A stretch of 33,700 nucleotides of DNA from an uncultured Prevotella sp. Its GTDB lineage: Bacteria > Bacteroidota > Bacteroidia > Bacteroidales > Bacteroidaceae. Positions 16,219 through 23,354 of this stretch are shown piece after piece. Both the position numbers and the translations under genes were made by a program. The stretch lies in the NCBI GenBank assembly GCA_900544825.1, contig UQWP01000039.1, positions 1 through 33,700 on the forward strand, written 5' to 3'. Each line of letters begins with the position of its first letter. Position 1 is the first letter of the stretch. Below the pieces are notes generated by a model. The model searched no databases, was not told where the DNA came from, and saw only the letters and a list, made by a program, of their open reading frames with translations.

Positions 16219-17310
16219 GTGATAGAAATTAACCGACATATAGAAATTCTACTCTTGAGCAACGATTGTGTAATCGTACCAGGTTTTGGTGGATTCATGG
16301 CTCATCATATAGATGCACGTTACGATGGCAGAGACAATATGTTTTTGCCACCGCTGAGAACCGTGGGATTCAATCCACAGCTCACGATGAACGATTCTCT
16401 CCTCGCACTCTCGTACGTGGAGACTTACGATATCAGCTACCCAGAGGCATTGCGCCGTATTGAGGATGAGGTGGTTGAAATCAGACAATCATTGGAAAAC
16501 GAAGGTAAATTCGAAATAGAAAATATCGGTATGCTCTTCCTCAACGATGATGGAAACATCAGTTTCGAACCATGCGAGGCAGGCATTCTTACTCCAGACT
16601 TCTATGGTTTGGGAGGTTTCGATATGCTTCCTATCGCACAGATTGAAAATGGTGAACAGCAGAACGAGAATCAAAACGTGGCTATGACTGTAAATCTTGT
16701 CAAAGAGGAACAGCCTGTAAGAAACGAGACAGAAGCACCAGCTGCTCCAGCCAACAATTCTGTATTCATCGCAGAAGAAGAGGAAAAGGCTGAGTTCATC
16801 AGCATCAAGAAGAGCTGGCTGCGCAACATGGCAGCAGCCTGCATCGCCCTCATCGCCTTCTTCACCATCTCTACTCCACTCGGAAGTCCTACTATCGAGA
16901 AGAGCCAGATTGATACCGGAATGCTCACCCGCATCATGCCTAAGGAGATGACTCCGGTAAAAAGCAACGAGCTGATGCTCCCTACGGATGAACCGAAGCT
17001 GATGGAGACCACTCCTACCGACAAGGCTGAAAAGACTCCGGCAATGGCACAGGATAGCGAGATTGCTACTCCATCTGCCTCTTATTACAGCATCGTATTG
17101 GCAAGCCGCGTAACCAAGCGCAATGCAGCCAGCTACGTAGAGTACTTGCAGGGCAAGGGCTTCAAGGAGGCTAGAGTGCTGATTACAGACAACAACGTAA
17201 AGGTGATTTATGGCAACTACCGCTCTGAGAGCGAGGCATATAACACCCTCAACCGACTCCACACCAACGAGGCTTTCACTGATGGCTGGATTACAAAGGT
17301 AAAGGAATAG
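16219..17310 (+). CDS. HU-CCDC81-like / SPOR-domain membrane protein
   Basis: This 363-residue protein probably works in cell-envelope or division-site biology, because SPOR domains bind denuded septal peptidoglycan. It begins at a GTG: the conserved start IEINRHIEILLLSNDCVIVPGFGGF follows directly and no ATG is nearby. Residues 1-140 look like the tandem HU-CCDC81-type domains seen in Bacteroidetes. A single transmembrane helix lies near 204-222 (MAAACIALIAFFTIS). A Pro/Thr/Glu-rich linker leads to a C-terminal SPOR domain (about 287-363: YYSIVLASRVTKRNA to FTDGWITKVKE). The SPOR domain would be periplasmic and the HU-like part cytoplasmic. The FHA gene downstream may be co-transcribed. Confidence 0.85.
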   Translation: MIEINRHIEILLLSNDCVIVPGFGGFMAHHIDARYDGRDNMFLPPLRTVGFNPQLTMNDSLLALSYVETYDISYPEALRRIEDEVVEIRQSLENEGKFEIENIGMLFLNDDGNISFEPCEAGILTPDFYGLGGFDMLPIAQIENGEQQNENQNVAMTVNLVKEEQPVRNETEAPAAPANNSVFIAEEEEKAEFISIKKSWLRNMAAACIALIAFFTISTPLGSPTIEKSQIDTGMLTRIMPKEMTPVKSNELMLPTDEPKLMETTPTDKAEKTPAMAQDSEIATPSASYYSIVLASRVTKRNAASYVEYLQGKGFKEARVLITDNNVKVIYGNYRSESEAYNTLNRLHTNEAFTDGWITKVKE

Positions 17311-17311
17311 G

Positions 17312-17352
17312 ATAGAGTTTAGAGTTAAGAGTTTATAATTTATAGTTGATAG
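17312..17352 (+). repeat. period-7 intercistronic repeat (AGAGTTA type)
   Basis: Starting at the stop codon of the SPOR gene, tandem heptads AGAGTTT, AGAGTTA, AGAGTTT, ATAATTT and ATAGTTG are read in the coding direction. It is related in period and GTT core to the AAGTTCA elements elsewhere in the window, and shares AGTTAAGAGTT with the lysA downstream gap. Confidence 0.65.
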
Positions 17353-17418
17353 GAGGAGATTTATCCTCTTATACATTATTATATATAGAAAGAAATTAAG
17401 GAAAGAAAAAAAATAGAT

Positions 17419-17952
17419 ATGAAAAGAGTACGTTGCCCTAAATGCGATAATTTCATCACGTTCGACGAGACCAAATACGAGGCAGGTCAGAGCCTTGTCT
17501 TCGTTTGCCCTAATTGCAACAAGCAGTTTGGCATCCGTATGGGCATATCCAAGCTCCGCGAAACCCGCAAGGAAGAGAAGCTTGATGAAAATGCCAACGA
17601 GAATGGCGTAGGCTCCATCGTAGTCATCGAAAACGTATTCGCCTACAAGCAGGTCATCCCTTTGCAGATGGGCGACAACGTCATCGGAAGATATATGAAG
17701 AACAGTGGCATCAACTGCCCTATCGAGACCGTAGATCCGAGTGTAGATATGAACCACTGCGTCATCAATGTAAGCCGCGACAAGAAAGGAAGACTGAAAT
17801 ATGTGCTCCGCGATGGTCCTAGCTACACCGGCACCTTCGTAGATAACGAAATTCTGGGCGACCGTGAGCGCCGTGTCATCGAAGACGGCACCCTTTTCAC
17901 CATCGGAGCCACCAGCATCATCCTCCGCACAGCAGACAGCGAGGAGGAATAA
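17419..17952 (+). CDS. zinc-ribbon / FHA-domain protein
   Basis: This 177-residue cytoplasmic protein probably recognises phosphothreonine. An N-terminal zinc ribbon has two CxxC pairs (Cys6/Cys9 and Cys30/Cys33), resembling the MJ0042 type. After a short charged linker the FHA domain spans about residues 75-172: LQMGDNVIGRYM holds the core Gly-Arg, then MNHCVINV, and TFVDNEILG. Some FHA consensus residues differ: the usual S-x-x-H appears here as VDMNHC. A partner kinase is not visible nearby. It follows the SPOR gene by 108 nt and ends at a strong terminator. Function is otherwise unknown. Confidence 0.82.
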   Translation: MKRVRCPKCDNFITFDETKYEAGQSLVFVCPNCNKQFGIRMGISKLRETRKEEKLDENANENGVGSIVVIENVFAYKQVIPLQMGDNVIGRYMKNSGINCPIETVDPSVDMNHCVINVSRDKKGRLKYVLRDGPSYTGTFVDNEILGDRERRVIEDGTLFTIGATSIILRTADSEEE

Positions 17953-17981
17953 CGGGAAAATAACAAGTTGAAATAAAACCA

Positions 17982-18020
17982 AGGGTTAGAGTAGGAAAAA
18001 TCTTACTCTAACCCTTTTTT
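17982..18020 (+). terminator. terminator after the FHA gene
   Basis: A stem of 12 bp plus one (AGGGTTAGAGTA with its complement; arms about 17982-17995 and 18002-18015) has a short A-rich loop and is followed by TTTTTT. Confidence 0.8.
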
Positions 18021-18102
18021 ACTGATAAACACGTATAAATATACCAATTATTCTTACTTTCTGCAAGAAATTATCGCAATATAGTAATCTTTTTGCTAAT
18101 AT

Positions 18103-18135
18103 TTTCGTTAGATTGAAAGAAAATATGTACCTTTG
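18103..18135 (+). promoter_or_regulatory. hisH promoter and leader
   Basis: TACCTTTG (18128-18135) fits the -7 consensus. The -33 (TTTC, 18103-18106) is weak. A leader of about 65 nt follows; it contains a GGGA/TCCC hairpin flanked by two copies of ATACGT (18154-18178). No histidine-rich leader peptide is visible. Confidence 0.6.
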
Positions 18136-18206
18136 CAACAGAAATTAGCAATACGTGGGACCAACACTCCCGATACGTACAAAAAACAGAAGAATTACGT
18201 TAGGTT

Positions 18207-18794
18207 ATGGATGTAGCAATCGTAAAATACAATGCCGGAAATATCTATTCCGTAGTCAACGCAATGAAGCGTTTGGGCATAGAACCAGTACTCACTGATG
18301 ATGCCGAAATGCTCCAGAAGGCAGACCGCGTGCTGTTTCCAGGTCAGGGTCAGGCAAGGGAAGCCATGGAGTATCTCAAGGCTCACCAGCTGGATCAGGT
18401 GATCAAGAATCTCAAGCAACCCGTATTGGGCATTTGCGTGGGACAGCAACTGCTGTGCCGACATTCGGAAGAAGGCGACGTAGATTGCATCGGCATCTTC
18501 GATGTGGACGTGAAGCGATTCCAGCCACAGAAGCACGAAGACAAGGTACCGGCCATGGGATGGAACGAGATATACGATCTGAAGACGGAGCTTTACAAGG
18601 GATTATCCCATCCCTACTCCTATTTCGTGCACAGCTACTATGTGCCACTCTGCGAGGAGACCATCGCCAAGGCTGATTACATTCTGCCTTACAGCGCATC
18701 GCTCCATAAAGACAACTTCTATACCTGCCAGTTCCATCCGGAAAAGAGCGGAAAGGTAGGAGAACAGATTTTAAAGAACTTCCTGGAAATGTAA
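18207..18794 (+). CDS. hisH: imidazole glycerol phosphate synthase, glutaminase subunit
   Basis: HisH releases ammonia from glutamine for HisF. The 195-residue class I glutamine amidotransferase shows the nucleophile motif GICVGQQLL with Cys77. The other triad members are in QFHPEKSG, His177 and Glu179. The oxyanion region FPGQGQA (44-50) is present, with Q-G-Q in place of the more common G-x-G spacing. It heads the second his block, hisH-hisA-hisF-hisIE, on the strand opposite hisGDC and about 15 kb away. Confidence 0.94.
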   Translation: MDVAIVKYNAGNIYSVVNAMKRLGIEPVLTDDAEMLQKADRVLFPGQGQAREAMEYLKAHQLDQVIKNLKQPVLGICVGQQLLCRHSEEGDVDCIGIFDVDVKRFQPQKHEDKVPAMGWNEIYDLKTELYKGLSHPYSYFVHSYYVPLCEETIAKADYILPYSASLHKDNFYTCQFHPEKSGKVGEQILKNFLEM

Positions 18795-18859
18795 GAGGGG
18801 AATCCTGCCAAGCAGATTTCCTGATGATATGAAATAGGATTTAAAGCAATAAAAAAAAT

Positions 18860-19576
18860 ATGATAGAATTAATTCCTGCCATCGACTTGATAAATGGCCA
18901 GTGCGTTCGCCTGACAAAAGGCGATTACGACCAGAAGAAGGTCTATAACGACAATCCGGCAGAAGTAGCCAAAGACTTCGAGAAGCTGGGATTCAAGCGA
19001 CTCCACGTTGTGGATCTGGACGGAGCCAAGTCGAAGCATATCGTAAATGATGCTGTACTGAAGGCAATTACCACCGAAACGAATCTGACAGTAGATTTCG
19101 GAGGTGGTATCAAGACCGAGAAAGACATCGAGAAGGCATTCGCTGCAGGAGCCAGTATGGTAACCGTAGGCAGCATCGCCGTTACCAATCCTGATCTCTT
19201 TATGGAGTGGATAGATAAATATGGTGCCGACAAACTCATCCTCGGAGCCGACGTAAGAAACGGCAAGATTTCTATCAATGGATGGAAAGAGGATTCATCA
19301 GAAGACCTCCTCCCCTTCCTCAAGAAATACATCGACAAAGGTGTGCGCTATGTGCTCTGCACGGAAATCAGCAAGGATGGCACCCTGCAGGGTCCTGCCA
19401 TCGAGCTATACAAAGAGATCATGGCAGCCTATCCTCAGCTTCACCTCATCGCCTCGGGCGGAGTGAGCTGCAATGAAGACATCGAGGCTCTGGAAGCTGC
19501 CGGCATCCCTGCCGTAGTCTTCGGCAAGGCTTTCTACGAAGGTAAGATAGATGTTGAAAAGTTAGGAGTTAAGTAA
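18860..19576 (+). CDS. hisA: phosphoribosylformimino-5-aminoimidazole carboxamide ribotide isomerase
   Basis: HisA isomerises ProFAR to PRFAR by an Amadori rearrangement. The 238-residue TIM barrel begins MIELIPAIDLINGQCVRL, with the catalytic Asp in AIDL. It has both phosphate-binding repeats (VDFGGGIKTEKD and IASGGVSCNEDI) and the second acidic residue in LGADVRNGKI. The C-terminal codons run into a period-7 repeat that spans the stop codon and the gap to hisF. It is 65 nt after hisH and 19 nt before the annotated ATG of hisF. Confidence 0.95.
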   Translation: MIELIPAIDLINGQCVRLTKGDYDQKKVYNDNPAEVAKDFEKLGFKRLHVVDLDGAKSKHIVNDAVLKAITTETNLTVDFGGGIKTEKDIEKAFAAGASMVTVGSIAVTNPDLFMEWIDKYGADKLILGADVRNGKISINGWKEDSSEDLLPFLKKYIDKGVRYVLCTEISKDGTLQGPAIELYKEIMAAYPQLHLIASGGVSCNEDIEALEAAGIPAVVFGKAFYEGKIDVEKLGVK

Positions 19577-19615
19577 TCATAAAGTTCAAAGTTCAATGGT
19601 CAAAGTTCAAAGTAA
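19573..19615 (+). repeat. intercistronic heptad-repeat element, hisA-hisF junction
   Basis: This 43-nt run of AAGTTCA-type heptads starts GTAATCATAAAG, overlapping the hisA stop codon (19574-19576), and ends AAAGTAA. It agrees with the radA-queC element (6715-6757, minus) at 38 of 43 positions. The ATG at 19596 lies inside it. Confidence 0.85.
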
Positions 19616-20375
19616 CAAAGGTTTGGCAAAGCGAATCGTCCCTTGCCTCGACGTGAAAAACGGAGAGACCGTGAAGGGAACGAACTTCGTGAACCTGAGA
19701 AGCGCAGGCGACCCGGTAGAACTGGGCAAGGCCTATAGCGATGCAGGTGCCGATGAACTCGTATTCCTCGACATTACCGCCAGCTTCGAAGAGCGCAAGA
19801 CCTTTACAGATATGGTAACTCGCGTAGCTGCCGAAATCAATATCCCATTTACCGTGGGTGGCGGCATCAACGAGCTGAAGGATGTAGATCGACTCCTCAA
19901 TGCAGGTGCCGACAAGGTGAGCATCAACAGTGCAGCCATCCGACATCCGGAGCTTATCAACGAGATAGCCAACCATTACGGCTCACAGGTCTGCGTCTGC
20001 GCCATCGATGCCCGTCTCGATCCTGACGGCTGGCATTGCTACGTGAAGGGCGGAAGAGAGCGAGTAGAACTCGGTCTGTTTGATTGGGCAAGAGAAGTTG
20101 CCGACCGTGGTGCCGGCGAGATTCTCTTCACCAGTATGGACCACGATGGCGTGAAGCAAGGCTTTGCCAATGAAGCCCTCGCCCACCTTGCTGAGGAAGT
20201 AAGCATTCCTATCATTGCATCGGGTGGAGCTGGCAAGATGGAGCACTTCCGCGATGCCTTCACCCTGGGAAAGGCTGATGCAGCACTGGCAGCCAGCGTT
20301 TTCCACTTCGGTGAAATCGCCATACCTGACCTGAAAAGTTACCTCCGAAAAGAAGGCATCAACGTCAGGTTGTAA
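19596..20375 (+). CDS. hisF: imidazole glycerol phosphate synthase, cyclase subunit
   Basis: HisF uses ammonia from HisH to turn PRFAR into imidazole glycerol phosphate and AICAR. The TIM-barrel protein of about 250-259 residues shows LAKRIVPCLDVKNGETVKG with the catalytic Asp, FTVGGGINELKDV and IASGGAGKMEHF. The second catalytic Asp lies in TSMDHDGVKQGF. The start is uncertain. The ATG at 19596 adds nine residues encoded by the heptad repeat, whereas the TTG at 19623 gives MAKRIVPCLDV, like family members. I keep 19596 as the outer limit. Confidence 0.95.
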   Translation: MVKVQSNKGLAKRIVPCLDVKNGETVKGTNFVNLRSAGDPVELGKAYSDAGADELVFLDITASFEERKTFTDMVTRVAAEINIPFTVGGGINELKDVDRLLNAGADKVSINSAAIRHPELINEIANHYGSQVCVCAIDARLDPDGWHCYVKGGRERVELGLFDWAREVADRGAGEILFTSMDHDGVKQGFANEALAHLAEEVSIPIIASGGAGKMEHFRDAFTLGKADAALAASVFHFGEIAIPDLKSYLRKEGINVRL

Positions 20376-20382
20376 AACGGAG

Positions 20383-20412
20383 CCTTAAGGGAAAATATAT
20401 TTTTCCTTAAGG
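20383..20412 (+). other. intercistronic hairpin between hisF and hisIE
   Basis: Two 15-nt arms (20383-20397 and 20398-20412) are complementary except for one G-U pair, giving an almost loopless inverted repeat, CCTTAAGG at its base. No T-run follows, so it is unlikely to be a simple terminator. It may stabilise or process the his mRNA. Confidence 0.6.
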
Positions 20413-20481
20413 ATAGATAAATCCCCTATAATAGGGCGGATTGGCAATGGAGTAAGAAAACAATAAAATTGTAAAGATAAA

Positions 20482-21129
20482 ATGGAAATAGATTTTGAAA
20501 AAATGGGCGGACTTGTTCCTGCCATCATCCAGGACGCTGTAACCAAGAATGTCCTGATGCTGGGATTCATGAACAAAGAAGCATACGATAAAACCATCGA
20601 AACCAAGAAGGTTACCTTCTGGAGCCGTTCTCGCAACTGTCTTTGGACCAAGGGCGAGACCTCAGGAAACTTCCTTAATCTGGTAAGCATTCAGATAGAC
20701 TGCGACAACGATACCTTCCTGGTAAAGGTTCATCCAGATGGTCCTACCTGCCATAAAGGCACCGATACCTGCTGGGCAGAGGAGAATACGCTGAACCCTA
20801 TCCTCTTTCTCTCAGAGTTGCAGGACTTCATCGACAAGCGCCACGAGGAGATGCCTGAGGGCAGCTACACCACCAGCCTCTTCAAGAAAGGCGTGAACAA
20901 GATGGCTCAAAAGGTTGGAGAAGAAGCCATTGAGACGGTTATCGAAGCTACCAACGGCACCGATGACAAGCTCATCTACGAGAGTTCCGACCTGCTCTAC
21001 CACCTCATCGTACTGCTCACCAGCAAGGGCTTGCGAATCGAGGATGTAGTAAAGGAACTCCAGATGCGACACGACCCAGAATGGGATAAGAAGCGCCGCG
21101 TAGCAAAGAGCAAGGGAGAAATGAAATAG
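20482..21129 (+). CDS. hisIE: bifunctional phosphoribosyl-AMP cyclohydrolase / phosphoribosyl-ATP pyrophosphatase
   Basis: This fused enzyme performs steps 2 and 3 of histidine synthesis. Of its 215 residues, about 1-105 are the HisI cyclohydrolase, with VLMLGFMNKEAYDKT, TFWSRSRNCLWTKGETSGN and the metal-binding IQIDCDNDTFLVKV plus GPTCHKGTDTCW. About 115-205 are the HisE pyrophosphatase, with SYTTSLFKKGVNKMAQKVGEEAIE and the acidic helix ESSDLLYHLIVLL. It is the last his gene of this block, 45 nt before ftsE. Confidence 0.95.
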   Translation: MEIDFEKMGGLVPAIIQDAVTKNVLMLGFMNKEAYDKTIETKKVTFWSRSRNCLWTKGETSGNFLNLVSIQIDCDNDTFLVKVHPDGPTCHKGTDTCWAEENTLNPILFLSELQDFIDKRHEEMPEGSYTTSLFKKGVNKMAQKVGEEAIETVIEATNGTDDKLIYESSDLLYHLIVLLTSKGLRIEDVVKELQMRHDPEWDKKRRVAKSKGEMK

Positions 21130-21174
21130 CCCCAAAAGCTTTCAAGAACATTAAATAAAGGAGAAAAAATTAGG

Positions 21175-21891
21175 ATGTTAATAGATTATCAAAACGTCAG
21201 CATATACCAAGCCGACAAGTGCGTGCTCAAGGGCATCAACTTCCATGTGGATGAAGGAGAGTTCGCTTATCTTATCGGAAAAGTGGGCTCGGGAAAGAGT
21301 TCACTCCTGAAGACCCTCTACTGCGAGCTCGACCTCGTGGAGGGTGAAACCGACAAGGCAGAAATCCTTGGCAGAGACCTCAAGACCATCCGCCGCAAGG
21401 ACATTCCAGCCCTGCGCAAGGAACTGGGCATCATCTTCCAGGACTTCCAGTTGCTCCACGACCGCAGCGTACGCAAGAACTTCGAGTTCGTGCTCAAGGC
21501 TACCAAATGGAAAAACAAGAAGGACAGAGACAAGCGCATTGAGGAAGTGCTCAACGAGGTGGGCATGATTGAGAAGATCGACAAGATGCCTCACGAGCTC
21601 TCCGGTGGAGAACAGCAGCGTGTGGCCATCGCCCGTGCCCTGCTCAACAATCCGAAGATCATCATCGCTGATGAGCCAACGGGAAATCTCGACCCGGAGA
21701 CCGCCAGCAACATCGTGGGACTGCTCAAGGATATCACCAAACAGGGTACAGCTGTAGTGATGACAACCCATAACATCCCAATGCTCGACAAGTTCCCTGG
21801 CATCGTATATCGCTGTAAGGATGGTTTACTCCACGACGTGACCAACGAGTACAACCACATCGACCTGACAGAAGATGGCGAGGAGAATTAG
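21175..21891 (+). CDS. ftsE: cell-division ATP-binding protein FtsE
   Basis: FtsE is the ATPase of the FtsEX complex, which activates septal peptidoglycan hydrolases. The 238-residue ABC protein has Walker A GKVGSGKSS (about 35-43), a Q-loop in FQDFQLLHDRSV, the signature LSGGEQQRVAIARALL and Walker B IIIADEPTGNLDP. The H-loop is in VVMTTHN. LLHDRSV after the Q-loop resembles the FtsE consensus. The partner permease ftsX is not adjacent. It lies between hisIE and lysC in the same direction with short gaps (45 and 58 nt), so co-transcription with either is possible. A related ABC ATPase cannot be fully excluded. Confidence 0.82.
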   Translation: MLIDYQNVSIYQADKCVLKGINFHVDEGEFAYLIGKVGSGKSSLLKTLYCELDLVEGETDKAEILGRDLKTIRRKDIPALRKELGIIFQDFQLLHDRSVRKNFEFVLKATKWKNKKDRDKRIEEVLNEVGMIEKIDKMPHELSGGEQQRVAIARALLNNPKIIIADEPTGNLDPETASNIVGLLKDITKQGTAVVMTTHNIPMLDKFPGIVYRCKDGLLHDVTNEYNHIDLTEDGEEN

Positions 21892-21949
21892 ACGGGTAAA
21901 ATGCAACAAAAGAACAATAAAAATTAAACATTAATATAATATTACGACT

Positions 21950-23269
21950 ATGAAGGTAATGAAATTCGGAGGTACTTCTGTAGGCTCACCAGAGCGTATG
22001 AAGGGAGTAGCCTCTTTGGTTACAGAATCAGGTGAACCAACTTTCATCGTATTGTCTGCGATGAGCGGTACAACAAACTCTCTCGTTGAGATCTCTGACT
22101 ATCTCTACAAGAAGAACCCAGAGGGCGCCAACGAGGTAATCAACAACTTGGAGAAGAAATACATGCAGCACGTGGAGAATCTCTACTCTACTGATGAGAT
22201 GAAGAAGACTACACGCGAGTTCCTGCAGGGCGAGTTCAACTATCTCCGTTCATTTACCAAGGATCTCTTTACTTCTTTTGAGGAGAAGAGCATCGTGGCT
22301 CAGGGCGAGATTATGAGCACCAACATGGTTGTAAACTACTTGAAGGAACAGGGTGTAAAGGCTGTATTGCTCAGCGCATTAGACTTTATGCGCACCGACA
22401 AGAATGCAGAGCCAGACCCACAGTACATCAAGGAGAAGCTCTCTGCCATCATGGAGGAGAACCAGGGCTATCAGATCTACATCACCCAGGGCTTCATCTG
22501 CCGCAACGCATACGGCGAGGTAGATAACCTGCAGCGTGGTGGTAGCGACTACACCGCATCACTCATCGGTGCAGCTCTCCCAGCAGACGAGATTCAGATC
22601 TGGACAGATATCGACGGTATGCACAACAACGACCCTCGCGTGGTAGAGCACACAGAGGCAGTCCGCCAGTTGAACTTCGAGGAGGCTGCAGAGTTGGCTT
22701 ATTTCGGTGCCAAGATTCTCCACCCTACCTGCGTTCAGCCAGCCAAGTATGCCGGCATCCCAGTTCGTCTGAAGAACACCATGGATCCTAAGGCAGATGG
22801 TACCATCATCGACAACGTCATCGTACGTGGCAAGATCAAGGCTGTAGCTGCCAAGGACAACATCACTGCTATCAAGATCAAGAGTAGCCGCATGTTGCTC
22901 GCTACAGGTTTCCTCCGCAAGGTATTCGAAATCTTCGAGAGCTACCAGACTCCTATCGACATGATTGCTACATCTGAGGTAGGTGTGAGCATGAGTATCG
23001 ATAACGACGCTCACCTCAATGACATCGTCAACGAGCTGAAGAAGTATGGTACAGTAACCGTAGATTCAGACATGTGCATCATCTGCGTGGTAGGTGATCT
23101 GGACTGGAGCAACGTAGGCTTCGAGACCATCGCTACCGATGCAATGAAGAACATCCCGGTACGTATGATTTCTTACGGTGGCAGCAACTACAACATCTCA
23201 TTCCTCATCAGAGAGAGAGACAAGAAGCAGGCTCTGCAGAACTTGAGCAACGTATTGTTCGAGAAGTAA
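21950..23269 (+). CDS. lysC: aspartate kinase
   Basis: This phosphorylates aspartate, the first step toward lysine, diaminopimelate, threonine and methionine. The 439-residue monofunctional enzyme begins KVMKFGGTSVGSPERM and has GFICRNAYGEVDNLQRGGSDYTAS and WTDIDGMHNNDPRVV in the kinase domain. Two ACT domains follow from about residue 300 (ITAIKIKSSRM and CIICVVGDL), where feedback regulation takes place. There is no homoserine dehydrogenase extension. Its neighbour lysA suggests a diaminopimelate/lysine role. Codon use is narrow, suggesting strong expression. Confidence 0.94.
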   Translation: MKVMKFGGTSVGSPERMKGVASLVTESGEPTFIVLSAMSGTTNSLVEISDYLYKKNPEGANEVINNLEKKYMQHVENLYSTDEMKKTTREFLQGEFNYLRSFTKDLFTSFEEKSIVAQGEIMSTNMVVNYLKEQGVKAVLLSALDFMRTDKNAEPDPQYIKEKLSAIMEENQGYQIYITQGFICRNAYGEVDNLQRGGSDYTASLIGAALPADEIQIWTDIDGMHNNDPRVVEHTEAVRQLNFEEAAELAYFGAKILHPTCVQPAKYAGIPVRLKNTMDPKADGTIIDNVIVRGKIKAVAAKDNITAIKIKSSRMLLATGFLRKVFEIFESYQTPIDMIATSEVGVSMSIDNDAHLNDIVNELKKYGTVTVDSDMCIICVVGDLDWSNVGFETIATDAMKNIPVRMISYGGSNYNISFLIRERDKKQALQNLSNVLFEK

Positions 23270-23280
23270 TTACATATTCA

Positions 23281-23309
23281 ATATCTCCGCCCATCAGGGG
23301 CGGAGATAT
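23281..23309 (+). other. intercistronic hairpin between lysC and lysA
   Basis: A perfect 12-bp stem (23281-23292 with 23298-23309, loop 23293-23297), ATATCTCCGCCC and its complement, is followed by ATTCTGATTT without a clean T-run. It could be a weak terminator or an mRNA-stabilising hairpin that lowers lysA expression relative to lysC. Confidence 0.65.
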
Positions 23310-23354
23310 ATTCTGATTTAACTATATAAGATATAAACAATAAGCATAAGCGAA

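Noticed and set aside
16489..17982. A 497-codon open frame on the minus strand across the SPOR and FHA genes
   Set aside because: It is antisense to two well-supported genes, has no recognisable domain, and stays open through the gap only because the period-7 repeat lacks stops in that frame.
18141..18206. Histidine attenuator with leader peptide before hisH
   Set aside because: There is no short frame with consecutive histidine codons; the hairpin there is short and lacks a T-run.
21892..21949. Lysine riboswitch before lysC
   Set aside because: The gap is only 58 nt, far too short for an L-box aptamer, and no conserved motif is present.
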